From assembly GCA_038257845.1 (NCBI GenBank), contig JBBSQL010000028.1:1-39142 (forward strand): a DNA stretch of 39,142 nt, given 5' to 3'. Under the pieces are notes generated by a model, which was given only the letters and a program-made list of their open reading frames with translations, did not search any database and had not been told where the DNA came from. Source of the stretch: JAFDXJ01 sp038257845 (GTDB lineage Bacteria > Bacteroidota > Bacteroidia > Chitinophagales > Chitinophagaceae). This document shows, in pieces, positions 1 to 7,734 of this stretch (the stretch's first letter is position 1; each line of letters begins with the position of its first letter). The position numbers and the translations under genes are program-made.

Positions 1-35
1 AAAAGAAGAAAAATAAATATATTTAAAATCGCAAT

Positions 36-67
36 AAAAGCTGTCCTGTTTAATCGGGATGGCTTTT
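36..67 (+). terminator. Rho-independent terminator, plus strand
   Basis: A 13-bp stem (36-48 with 55-67) closes a 6-nt loop and runs into a T-rich tail. Three of the pairs are G-U when read as plus-strand RNA and would be A-C mismatches on the other strand, so the hairpin works for plus-strand transcription. It probably ends a plus-strand gene lying left of the window. Confidence 0.6.
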
Positions 68-88
68 TATATTTTAGCCTACTGAAAA

Positions 89-589
89 TTAACCCACTCT
101 TTTGAAGGTCAGCGTTTGGCTAATCCACTTAAAAATCCAGTAGCCTTTTACTTTTAATAATCCCGCATCGTTTATCCAGACAACTGAATCCCATTCCTTT
201 CCATGTTTTGCATCATAAATAATTCCATCCTGCCATTCATTTGCATGGGCATTATATTTTAAGTTACTTAAAACTTCCATGCCCAGCCATTTGCGGGAGC
301 GAAGCGCTGGGTTAGGATTTTTTTCGTCAGTCCGCGTATTCATTGGCCTGGTGGTGTCTTCAATCGCAAACCAAATTATTTTTGCCCTGAAACTATTATC
401 CTGTTTATACACTTCTACTTCGAGATTGTTTTCAACAGTCATCCATTTCCCGATTATTGCATCCGCATTTTGGTTTGATTGCGTACTTATAGCTGCGGAA
501 TAATTTAATTGATTTGCAGCAGCACGATTTGACGAAAAAGAATTAGTGGTTAGAAGAAAAACAAAAAGAAAGAAACTATTATGAAACAT
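89..589 (-). CDS. Secreted DUF2147-family protein
   Basis: This 166-residue protein has an N-terminal hydrophobic signal segment (about residues 4-19) followed by a short spacer. The mature part starts with the 'IxGKWMT..N...VEVY' pattern and contains 'WLGMEVL', 'W.DG.IYD..HGKEW' and a C-terminal 'L.V.GYW..KW....TFKR'. This is the usual layout of DUF2147, a small lipocalin-like beta-barrel family found in Bacteroidota and Proteobacteria. Its biochemical role is not known and its length is normal for the family. It is predicted to be periplasmic or exported. It lies downstream of the protease gene, but a terminator (908-937) and about 350 bp separate them, so it is probably transcribed alone. 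A possible Bacteroidota -7 box (TAnnTTTG) reads at 647-640 on the minus strand, but I see no matching -33 element. Confidence 0.85.
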   Translation of the reverse strand: MFHNSFFLFVFLLTTNSFSSNRAAANQLNYSAAISTQSNQNADAIIGKWMTVENNLEVEVYKQDNSFRAKIIWFAIEDTTRPMNTRTDEKNPNPALRSRKWLGMEVLSNLKYNAHANEWQDGIIYDAKHGKEWDSVVWINDAGLLKVKGYWIFKWISQTLTFKRVG

Positions 590-947
590 CTGAAGATAAA
601 AATTTGTGTGAATAGGAGGTAAGTTTTAAAAAAAACCTACAAAAATAAAAAGCTTTAATTTCTATTATCATAAGCCTTATAAAGGCGTTACGTAATAGAA
701 TAAAAAAACAATCTTTATTTAACACGTATAACCGTGCCAGTAATTTTTGGAATTACATACTTTATAACTGCGTTTCAGTCAATCCGATGTTTTAACATTA
801 TATGATAAATAGGAAGGTTTTGGATATTAAAATATTATTATCCGGCATCGTCACACTACTATGAGCGGTTGATAAAAACTCAATTATTATTATTTAAAAT
901 ATTTAAAAATGCATCGCCCCTTTCGGAACGATGCATTACTGAAACCC
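590..947. other. Intergenic region, mostly featureless
   Basis: This 358-bp AT-rich gap contains the terminator at 908-937 and a 12-bp motif (845-856) that recurs inverted at 11233-11244. I found no credible reading frame or RNA gene in it. Confidence 0.5.
908..937 (-). terminator. Rho-independent terminator of the protease operon
   Basis: A 9-bp perfect stem (908-916 with 929-937) with a 12-nt loop lies 11 nt after the protease stop codon. On the minus strand it is followed by an interrupted T tract. It marks the end of the fiber/protease transcription unit. Confidence 0.75.
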
Positions 948-2771
948 CTAATTAATTATTGAAATCTTTGCCGTAAGTTTTTCTGATTGTAATTGAAAGG
1001 TTAAGAAATAAACGCCCGCGGGAAGTCCGCTTAAATTTAAAGTTGCACTTTGTTTGCCCTTCACCAAATTACCTAATTTAATCTCCTTTACCTGCTGCAT
1101 TTGTACATTAAACACTTGTATTACCACATTGTTTTCATCTTTATCTGTTGTGAAATCAAAATGAACAATTGATGTGGTTGGGTTTGGATAAACATTAAAC
1201 TTTGTTGATTGTATAGCTGACTGAATAACTTTAGTTATTTGATCCAGCTGAGGTATTTTTTTATTTTTAGCATAGGAATTATAAAATTTGTTACCACCGC
1301 AACCATCAATATATGCATCAAAAAAAGTTCCACTATACGCGTGAAATCCAGGCAGCAAATGTACTGTTGTAGCTGCATCAAAAATTACCGCAGAACCGGA
1401 AGATATTGTATTTGAAGATGTAATAGAACCGGATGATTCTGTTTTGGGAACTGCGTAATTTCCGGTTCCTAAATTAATAGTTGACACACATTGCAAAGCG
1501 CTTTCAACAGCTTTGTATGCATTAATTCTTCCGCCTCCTAACAAGCCAACATATAGTGGGTTTTGCGCATTTATATTATCGCAAGAGCTTACAATAATAT
1601 TTATAACCTGGTCTACCGATAAAGAAGTATTAACAGATCTTATTAATCCGCATAAACCTGCGACCAGCGGTGTAGCCATAGACGTGCCCTGTAAATAGCC
1701 ATACGCATTTCCAGGATAAGTACTAAGAATACTTATGCCTGGAGCTGATGCATCAATCCAACTACCATAATTAGAAAAAGTTGCTTTTTTATCATTATTG
1801 TCAGTGGCAGCAACAGATAAAACATGGTTATAAGCTGCGGGATAATGTAAAGAATCTTTAAAGTTCTCATTACCTGCAGCGGCTACAACAAGCACATTAT
1901 TATTATACGCATCATTAATTACATTTTGTTCCGTGGTACTGTATGAATAACCGCCCCACGAGCAGCTTATAATACTTGCACCATTTGCAACGGCCCATGA
2001 AATTCCTGCAAATCCATCATATATATAATTTCCCGAATCATTACCTGTAACATCAGGCGTTGATTTAATAGCCATTAAACCGCAGTTAAAACCTATAGAT
2101 GCCACACCACCACCATTATTTGTTACAGCACAGGCAGTACCTGATGTATGTGTGCCATGTTCCCAATCATTATCATTTCTTGGAGGCCTGGGATTATTAT
2201 CGTTATCAGAAACATCACGGGCAGATACAACATTGGGTTTAATATCAGCATGGCTTGTATCTACAGCATCATCTACAACGGCGATAACAATTGACCTGCT
2301 TCCCCGTGTAACATCCCATGCTTTTTTTGCATTAATTTTATATAATCCCCATTGGCCACTCAATGAGCTATCTGAGAAATAATAATCGTTGGGTGTGTAA
2401 TCTAATTTATTAAGCGGAACCTTTTCAGCATATTCTATTACATTCAATGCCTGTAATTCGTGAATTAATTTATCAACCAATTTAATATTACCAAACTTCA
2501 ACTTAAATGTTCTTTTAAGCGTATCAGATTTTGAAAAATAAAAGGATGCTTCTGCTTTTGTAATGTTGTACCTGGCAAGTAAAGGGTAAAGAAAATTTAG
2601 TTTTCCATTGATGTCAACATCCCTGTGCAGTGTATCAAAAATAAAAGGTACTTCTTTTTTTAGCTTGAAATAAATTTCGCCATCAACATAGTTCTTATAA
2701 GCAGTTTGACTAAACGAATAAGAACTGATAATGATCAAAAAAGATAAAATTAAAATAATTTTCTTTTTCAT
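948..2771 (-). CDS. Secreted subtilisin-like serine protease (S8) with T9SS sorting domain
   Basis: The 607-residue precursor starts with a signal peptide (residues 1-21) and a prodomain-like stretch (about 22-135). The S8 catalytic domain follows, with Asp167 in 'AVVDDAVD', His205 in 'HGTHTSGT', oxyanion Asn301 in 'AAAGNEN' and nucleophile Ser364 in 'GTSMATP'. After about residue 430 comes a short domain rich in 'SGSITSSNTI' and 'LLPGFHA' patterns, seen in many Bacteroidota secreted proteins. The last 85 residues ('VYPNPT..' to 'GLPAGVYFLTF') form a type A T9SS sorting domain. The enzyme should therefore be moved across the outer membrane and attached to or released from the cell surface. 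It starts 30 nt after the 620-residue fiber gene on the same strand and is probably co-transcribed with it. That suggests, by inference only, a role in processing surface fibers. All catalytic residues are present. Confidence 0.93.
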   Translation of the reverse strand: MKKKIILILSFLIIISSYSFSQTAYKNYVDGEIYFKLKKEVPFIFDTLHRDVDINGKLNFLYPLLARYNITKAEASFYFSKSDTLKRTFKLKFGNIKLVDKLIHELQALNVIEYAEKVPLNKLDYTPNDYYFSDSSLSGQWGLYKINAKKAWDVTRGSRSIVIAVVDDAVDTSHADIKPNVVSARDVSDNDNNPRPPRNDNDWEHGTHTSGTACAVTNNGGGVASIGFNCGLMAIKSTPDVTGNDSGNYIYDGFAGISWAVANGASIISCSWGGYSYSTTEQNVINDAYNNNVLVVAAAGNENFKDSLHYPAAYNHVLSVAATDNNDKKATFSNYGSWIDASAPGISILSTYPGNAYGYLQGTSMATPLVAGLCGLIRSVNTSLSVDQVINIIVSSCDNINAQNPLYVGLLGGGRINAYKAVESALQCVSTINLGTGNYAVPKTESSGSITSSNTISSGSAVIFDAATTVHLLPGFHAYSGTFFDAYIDGCGGNKFYNSYAKNKKIPQLDQITKVIQSAIQSTKFNVYPNPTTSIVHFDFTTDKDENNVVIQVFNVQMQQVKEIKLGNLVKGKQSATLNLSGLPAGVYFLTFQLQSEKLTAKISIIN

Positions 2772-2801
2772 AAAAAATGTTTTACAGTTAAGAAATAATT
2801 A

Positions 2802-4664
2802 TTAATTTTTTTTGTCAGCATCACTTTTTTCTAACTGTATTACTTTCTGCTGCAGTTGTTGTATTTGTTTATTCTGATCAATCACATATAAAGTAAGCTC
2901 TTCTACTTTTTTTATTAAGATGGAATCCATCTGCGCAACCTTCACACCTTTTTCTTCCACTTCATTTGCAGAAGGCACATCGGGTAAATGTTTATTGATG
3001 CTGATATAATTTTCCACTTCATACAAAGAAGGCAGTTTATAATTTTTATCAAAAACATAATCACACCAGCCAGTTTGCACCAATACTTCTTTAGCTCTTA
3101 TTGTTCCGCAGACATCCAGTTTGTATGCCGGGGTTGTAGTGCCCAGTCCCATTTGCCCATTCGCATCAATTGTAAGCATATAACCACCGTATGTATATCT
3201 GTATAATCCTGCTTTACCCCCTTCCGCATACCAGTTCCATCCGCCGTAAGTGTTATCTGTGCGATCTGCAAAGACAAAACCGGCGGCAGGGCCTTGAACT
3301 ACAAGTGAGCCATCCCCAGATAAAGTCATTCGTGATGTAAAAGATGTTGAACTTCCGTAACCAAATTGAAATGTGCTGGTATGATCTCCTGTATAAAACT
3401 GCATAACACCTGTTGCTAGTCCGATGCCAAAACGATTGTTTACAGAATTATAATATAAGTCAATTTTATTACCATTTCCATTTGCAAATGACATAGGTGC
3501 CTGTGGAGCAGTATTCGAGATACCCACATTTCCTGCTGCTGTTATCACCATGTCTGCGGGTGTTGTTGCTGAAGCACCCGCAGCACCTGAAGTTGCAGAA
3601 TTATAGAAGCCAAGTAAACCACTTGCAGGGTCAAATCCTATCACAGAACCATAACCGGATGCTATAAATTTTCTTCCATTATTATAATATGTATTTAACC
3701 CAATTCCCGGGTTAGAAGTTTCAATGGCAACGCCTGTTGTATTGCTGCCGAACATTGCATTTACAGCACCTGCTTTTTTATCAACTACTAAACCGCCTAA
3801 AGTTGGAATTGTAGTTCCAATACCCACTGTACCTGTAGCTGTTATCACCATGTCTGCAGGCGTTGTTGCAGCAGCATCAGCAACACCTGTAGATGCTGAA
3901 TTATAAAAGCCAAGTAAACCACTTGCTGCATCTAATCCTATTACTGCACCATATCCGGATCCAATAAATTTTCTGCCATTATTATAATAGGTATTTAACC
4001 CAATACCCGGGTTAAAGCTTTCGATGGCAACACCTGTTGTATTGCTGCCGAACATTGCATTTACAGCACCTGCTTTTGTATTAACCACTAAGCCACCTAA
4101 TGTTGGATAGGTAATTCCAATACCTACATTTCCATTATTGTAATAAATATCACTTCCCCTTGTTGTCCACTGTGAGCCTCCGCCACTTATGGTTGACCAA
4201 TTTACAGTTCCTGAACCATTCGTTGTGAGTGTTTGTCCGCTGGTGCCATCGGTTGACGGCAATGTATAAGCGCCTATTTTTAAATTACCTTTAAATACAC
4301 CATTCCCGTTATTTGCACCTACATAAAAAGTAGGTGCTCCGGTATTATTCCTGAACTCATATTGAATGTTTGTTGCATTAAAGAACAAGCCATAATTGGG
4401 ATTACCCGAATATTGAAATGCATATTTATTACCGCCCACCTGGTAAGCGGAGGTGCCGGAAAAACTGAGATTACCGGTCGCACTGTCAATGTTAGCATAG
4501 TTGGACAATGTGCCAAAGCGTGCGCCACCATTTACCTGCAAAGAAGTAACGGGGGATGTGGTATAAATACCCGCCCTGCCTGTTGATGGAAAAGTGTTTT
4601 GGGCATTGACGTGGCTGAACCAGGTTAAACCTGTTATCAGCAGGAAAGTTAATTTTGCTTTCAT
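2802..4664 (-). CDS. Tail-fiber-like surface protein with duplicated 100-aa module, no T9SS domain
   Basis: This 620-residue protein has a signal peptide ending near 'NAQ' (residue 22). Residues 1-180 are about 93% identical to the N-terminus of the neighbouring 735-residue fiber protein and carry the 'GGNKYAFQY..NPNYGLFFN' motif. Residues 181-280 and 281-380 are tandem copies of one module ('PTLGGLVV..KAGAVNAMFG'). The C-terminal 103 residues start at 518 with 'VCGTIRAKEV', contain Cys519 and Cys534, and end in a coiled coil (about 585-615). This C-terminal domain is very common in Bacteroidota tail-fiber-like proteins and its function is unknown. It lacks both the S74 chaperone and a T9SS signal, so its route to the surface is not obvious. 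It probably forms an operon with the protease downstream. A strong hairpin at 4700-4729 separates it from the preceding fiber gene. Confidence 0.85.
   Translation of the reverse strand: MKAKLTFLLITGLTWFSHVNAQNTFPSTGRAGIYTTSPVTSLQVNGGARFGTLSNYANIDSATGNLSFSGTSAYQVGGNKYAFQYSGNPNYGLFFNATNIQYEFRNNTGAPTFYVGANNGNGVFKGNLKIGAYTLPSTDGTSGQTLTTNGSGTVNWSTISGGGSQWTTRGSDIYYNNGNVGIGITYPTLGGLVVNTKAGAVNAMFGSNTTGVAIESFNPGIGLNTYYNNGRKFIGSGYGAVIGLDAASGLLGFYNSASTGVADAAATTPADMVITATGTVGIGTTIPTLGGLVVDKKAGAVNAMFGSNTTGVAIETSNPGIGLNTYYNNGRKFIASGYGSVIGFDPASGLLGFYNSATSGAAGASATTPADMVITAAGNVGISNTAPQAPMSFANGNGNKIDLYYNSVNNRFGIGLATGVMQFYTGDHTSTFQFGYGSSTSFTSRMTLSGDGSLVVQGPAAGFVFADRTDNTYGGWNWYAEGGKAGLYRYTYGGYMLTIDANGQMGLGTTTPAYKLDVCGTIRAKEVLVQTGWCDYVFDKNYKLPSLYEVENYISINKHLPDVPSANEVEEKGVKVAQMDSILIKKVEELTLYVIDQNKQIQQLQQKVIQLEKSDADKKN
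3525..4124 (-). repeat. Tandem 300-bp coding duplication
   Basis: Two adjacent units of exactly 300 bp (4124-3825 and 3824-3525) encode residues 181-280 and 281-380 of the 620-residue fiber protein. The two protein copies match at most positions, with differences concentrated in short loops, which indicates an in-frame tandem duplication that has since drifted. Confidence 0.85.
4125..4664 (-). repeat. N-terminal fiber module, copy 1 (pair with 6413-6952)
   Basis: These 540 bp match 6413-6952 in the same orientation at roughly 90-95% identity by eye. They cover the signal peptide and the first 180 codons, while the downstream sequences of the two genes are unrelated. The sharp boundary suggests a recent duplication or gene conversion of the N-terminal module. 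Confidence 0.85.
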
Positions 4665-4699
4665 AATAATAATTGTTTAATTAAAATTTTATCAAGTTA

Positions 4700-4729
4700 A
4701 AATCATCCCGAAAAAAATCGGGATGATTT
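4700..4729 (-). terminator. Hairpin terminator between two fiber genes
   Basis: A 12-bp perfect stem (4700-4711 with 4718-4729) encloses a 6-nt loop, 15 nt after the stop of the 735-residue gene. It is symmetric, and the following minus-strand sequence is only moderately T-rich. It could act as a full or partial terminator that lowers expression of the two genes downstream. Confidence 0.65.
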
Positions 4730-4744
4730 AGTGATTAATTGTTT

Positions 4745-6952
4745 TTATTTTGCCAAAATCATTTGCTTGGAATCAATCATTTTTCCATCAACAAATAAAG
4801 TATACCGGTAAGCACCTGATGGCAATTCACTTGCTTTTAAATTGATATTGCCTTTACCATTTCCAGCAAGTTTTATCGATTTTAAAATTGTTCCGTTCAA
4901 GCCATAAAAATTAATATAAGCATTACCATTGTTTAAGGGCAGGTAATAATTAATAGTTGTTGAGTTACTGAATGGATTTGGAATGTTTTGCGCTAATGTT
5001 GTTGCGCCGTTTAATTCAACATTTTGTGAAGAATTTTTTGGTGACGTTATTACAGAACTGTTAGAAGAAGATGATAAAACAATGGCTTCGAGCTTATCCA
5101 TTCTTGTCTTCAAATCATCATTTTGTTTTTGTAATGAATCATTTTGCTTTGATAATTCCTGTACGGCTTTTACAAGCGGTACTACAAATTCGCTATAACG
5201 TAATCCATATAAATCTTTGTCATTTTTTGCTGCATCAACTCCATCAAAATCATAATTCATTTTCTTTGCTGTGGTTTCAACATCCTGCGCAACAAAACCT
5301 GTATGAATTGTTTTTTCTTCTAAAGCATTATCAGTTTTTTGATTATTTGCTGCTTCTTTTTTATCTTCTCCTTTGAACTGTTTTATGCCTGTTATATCAA
5401 GTGTATAAGTAATGGGTTTTAATTGATTAATAAATTCTAAACCCGGAACATTTTCTTTTATATTTTTTTTGAAACGACCGTCGCTAAAGGTGGTCCATCC
5501 AACTTTGCCGCCAATAGAAGTAATATTATCATTCCCAACACGCACCTGGTTTGAAGCTGTGGGAATAGCGATATTTCCTAATGCTGTGCAGTTGGAAAGG
5601 CCAGCCGTTACAGGCCCTGAATAATACCCTACAAACGTATTGGCGCTACCATTTGCTACACCATAACCTGCCCACGTGCCAATTTCTGTATTGACCACTG
5701 CGTTTACATCGTCAAAGGCAGCAGAGTCGCCTATAGCTGTGTTACTGAAACCGGTAACATTACTGGCTAATGACTGTACACCTACTGCTGTATTTGAATA
5801 ACCTGTTGTGTTTAAAAAAAGCGAAGCTTCTCCAATCGCAACATTATTGTTTGCTGTTGTATTATGGTCTAAAGCAGCATCTCCTAAAGCAGTATTTGCA
5901 TTTCCTGATGTGTTATAATATAAGGTAGTTTGTCCAATTGCCGTATTAAGTTCGCCATAGTTATTACTAAATAAAGCGCTACTACCCATTGCCGTATTAT
6001 CTGCACCTGTGAAATTAGAATATAAGGCCTCATAACCTACAGCTGTGTTTGAATAACCCTGTGTATTAAAAAATAAAGCTTTTGAGCCAACAGCAGTATT
6101 AGGAAAATAAATATTAGAAAAGTCGGAAGAATATAATGCTGAATCGCCAATAGCTACCTGATCATTGCCTGTTGTGTTATTGTATAGCGAGTACCTGCCA
6201 ATTGCAATATTATTAAAGCCTGTAGTATTATTATATAAAGCGTAGCTTCCGTTTGCAACATTATTATATCCTGTAGTATTTGCATGGAGTGCATTATTAC
6301 CAATTGCTGTATTTGAAATTATATTGCCACTGCCCCTGCCCACTATCACACCATTAAACTTTGCATCTCCTTTTACTTCCAATGCCTGAGTGGGAGTAGA
6401 TGTACCAATACCTACATTGCCGGTATTGTAATAAATATTGCTGCCGCTTGTTGTCCACTGCGAACCTCCGCCACTTATGGTTGACCAACTTACATTTCCT
6501 GAACCATTCGTTGTGAGTGTTTGTCCGCTGGTGCCATCGGTTGATGGCAATGTATAAGCGCCTATTTTTAAATTACCTTTAAATACACCATTCCCGTTAT
6601 TTGCACCCACATAAAAAGTGGGCGCTCCGGTATTATTCCTGAACTCATATTGAATGTTTGTTGCATTAAAGAACAAGCCGTAATTTGGATTACCCGAATA
6701 CTGAAATGCATATTTGTTACCGCCCACCTGGTAAGCGGAAGTGCCGGCAAAACTGAGGTTACCGGTGGCACTGTCAATGTTAGCATAGTTGGATAATGTG
6801 CCAAAGCGTGCGCCACCATTTACCTGCAAAGAAGTAACGGGGGAAGTGGTGTAAATACCCGCCCTGCCTGTTGATGGAAAAGTGTTTTGGGCATTAACTT
6901 GGCTGAAACAGCTTAAAATTGTAATTAGCAGTAGAGTTAATTTTGCTTTCAT
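4745..6952 (-). CDS. Surface fiber/adhesin with beta-roll repeats, S74 chaperone domain and T9SS sorting domain
   Basis: The 735-residue protein has a signal peptide (residues 1-22) and an N-terminal module (to about 180) shared with the next gene. A long array of 14-16-residue repeats of the type 'NTAIGxxALxxNTTG' (about 213-480) resembles the left-handed beta-roll of trimeric YadA-like adhesin heads. An intramolecular chaperone (Peptidase_S74) domain begins at Ser490-Asp491 ('FSDGRFKKN') and contains 'TGFVAQDVE' and 'LYGLRYSEFV'. A coiled coil (594-625) and a T9SS type A domain (about 655-735, 'NIPNPFSN' to 'PSGAYRYTLFVDG') follow. It is expected to be a trimeric fiber exported to the cell surface. 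A 16-bp dyad at 6997-7012, 45 nt upstream of the start, matches one in front of the response-regulator gene, so it is a likely target of that regulator. Confidence 0.88.
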   Translation of the reverse strand: MKAKLTLLLITILSCFSQVNAQNTFPSTGRAGIYTTSPVTSLQVNGGARFGTLSNYANIDSATGNLSFAGTSAYQVGGNKYAFQYSGNPNYGLFFNATNIQYEFRNNTGAPTFYVGANNGNGVFKGNLKIGAYTLPSTDGTSGQTLTTNGSGNVSWSTISGGGSQWTTSGSNIYYNTGNVGIGTSTPTQALEVKGDAKFNGVIVGRGSGNIISNTAIGNNALHANTTGYNNVANGSYALYNNTTGFNNIAIGRYSLYNNTTGNDQVAIGDSALYSSDFSNIYFPNTAVGSKALFFNTQGYSNTAVGYEALYSNFTGADNTAMGSSALFSNNYGELNTAIGQTTLYYNTSGNANTALGDAALDHNTTANNNVAIGEASLFLNTTGYSNTAVGVQSLASNVTGFSNTAIGDSAAFDDVNAVVNTEIGTWAGYGVANGSANTFVGYYSGPVTAGLSNCTALGNIAIPTASNQVRVGNDNITSIGGKVGWTTFSDGRFKKNIKENVPGLEFINQLKPITYTLDITGIKQFKGEDKKEAANNQKTDNALEEKTIHTGFVAQDVETTAKKMNYDFDGVDAAKNDKDLYGLRYSEFVVPLVKAVQELSKQNDSLQKQNDDLKTRMDKLEAIVLSSSSNSSVITSPKNSSQNVELNGATTLAQNIPNPFSNSTTINYYLPLNNGNAYINFYGLNGTILKSIKLAGNGKGNINLKASELPSGAYRYTLFVDGKMIDSKQMILAK
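6413..6952 (-). repeat. N-terminal fiber module, copy 2 (pair with 4125-4664)
   Basis: This is the partner of the direct repeat at 4125-4664. About a dozen residue differences separate the two 180-residue products, several of them in the signal peptide. Confidence 0.85.
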
Positions 6953-6996
6953 AATAAAGTTTTGGTAAAACTATCCTGCTTATGAAAGCTGGACAA

Positions 6997-7012
6997 TCGC
7001 TAATTATAGTGA
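6997..7012. promoter_or_regulatory. Candidate operator dyad upstream of the 735-aa fiber gene
   Basis: The sequence TCGCTAATTATAGTGA is an inverted repeat (6-bp arms, 4-bp spacer, one mismatch). It is identical in 15 of 16 positions to the perfect dyad at 7719-7734. It lies 45 nt before the fiber start codon. LuxR-type regulators bind such dyads as dimers, so the regulator encoded next to it is the obvious candidate ligand. Confidence 0.5.
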
Positions 7013-7030
7013 AAGAAAATAATGAAAGGA

Positions 7031-7666
7031 TTATACTATTTTTTCTTTGATGGCTTTTGAAACTGCTTCGGATACGGAGTTAACGTGCAGCTTTTCATAA
7101 ATTTTTTTCACATGGCTGTTTACAGTATGATAACTCACATTATTTTCATGTGCGATCATTTTATAACTAAGGCCATTTACAAGGCCTGATAAAATAACTT
7201 TTTCTTTTTCAGTAAGATTAAAATTGGCGGGAGTCTGAAAAAATTTTTGCTCGCGAAAGGCTTGTAATACCTGCTTTGCAATAGTTCCGGTCATTGCCGC
7301 GTCGCCATTAAAAACATCCTGGATGGCCTGTATGATCTGCGCCGGTGTTGACTTTTTTAAAATATATCCTTCCGCTCCGGCACATATTGAAGCAAACACT
7401 TTTTCGTTATCATCAAACACAGTTTGCATTAAAACATGCACCAATGGAAAATTTGTTTTGATAATTTTTGTACCTTCAATACCATTTATTTCCGGCATGT
7501 CAATATCCATTAAAACTACATCGGGAGCTGCATTTTTAATTGCTTCAACAATATTTGTACAATCAGGAAACGTTCCGGTGCATTGCATATTATCGGTCAT
7601 TCCCAGGAGCATCTCAAGGCTTTCCCGGCGATAATTGTTATCATCAAAAACGACAACTTTAATCAT
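7031..7666 (-). CDS. NarL/LuxR-family response regulator
   Basis: The 211-residue protein has a receiver domain with acidic residues Asp8/Asp9, phospho-acceptor Asp54 in 'VLMDIDMPEINGIEG', and the conserved lysine in 'YILKKSTP'. A C-terminal LuxR-type helix-turn-helix ('LTEKEKVILSGLVNGLSYKMIA' region, then 'VSYHTVNSHVKKIYEKL') follows. Length and order are standard for the NarL/FixJ subfamily. It starts 59 nt after the histidine-kinase reading frame on the same strand, so the two form a cognate pair. A perfect dyad (7719-7734) sits 53 nt upstream of its start and a near copy precedes the next fiber gene, which fits autoregulation plus control of the fiber locus. That regulatory link is inferred. 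Confidence 0.92.
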   Translation of the reverse strand: MIKVVVFDDNNYRRESLEMLLGMTDNMQCTGTFPDCTNIVEAIKNAAPDVVLMDIDMPEINGIEGTKIIKTNFPLVHVLMQTVFDDNEKVFASICAGAEGYILKKSTPAQIIQAIQDVFNGDAAMTGTIAKQVLQAFREQKFFQTPANFNLTEKEKVILSGLVNGLSYKMIAHENNVSYHTVNSHVKKIYEKLHVNSVSEAVSKAIKEKIV

Positions 7667-7718
7667 AATTAAAAAATATAATGTTGCTTAAAATTAAGAA
7701 ACATCTTTTAGTACCTTA

Positions 7719-7734
7719 TCACTAATTATAGTGA
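7719..7734. promoter_or_regulatory. Candidate operator dyad upstream of the response-regulator gene
   Basis: TCACTAATTATAGTGA is a perfect inverted repeat of 6-bp arms around ATTA. It overlaps the last codons of the histidine kinase and lies 53 nt before the regulator start. Its only near copy that I found in the window is at 6997-7012. Confidence 0.5.

Noticed and set aside
5071..5376. 101-codon plus-strand open frame
   Set aside because: It lies wholly inside the S74 fiber gene on the opposite strand, is rich in Leu/Phe/His from reverse-reading Glu/Lys codons, and has no signal or domain.
5700..6310. Regularly spaced near-identical short repeats resembling a CRISPR-like or tandem DNA array
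   Set aside because: They are in frame, degenerate, and encode the 14-16-residue beta-roll repeats of a fiber protein. The same holds for about 14850-15850.
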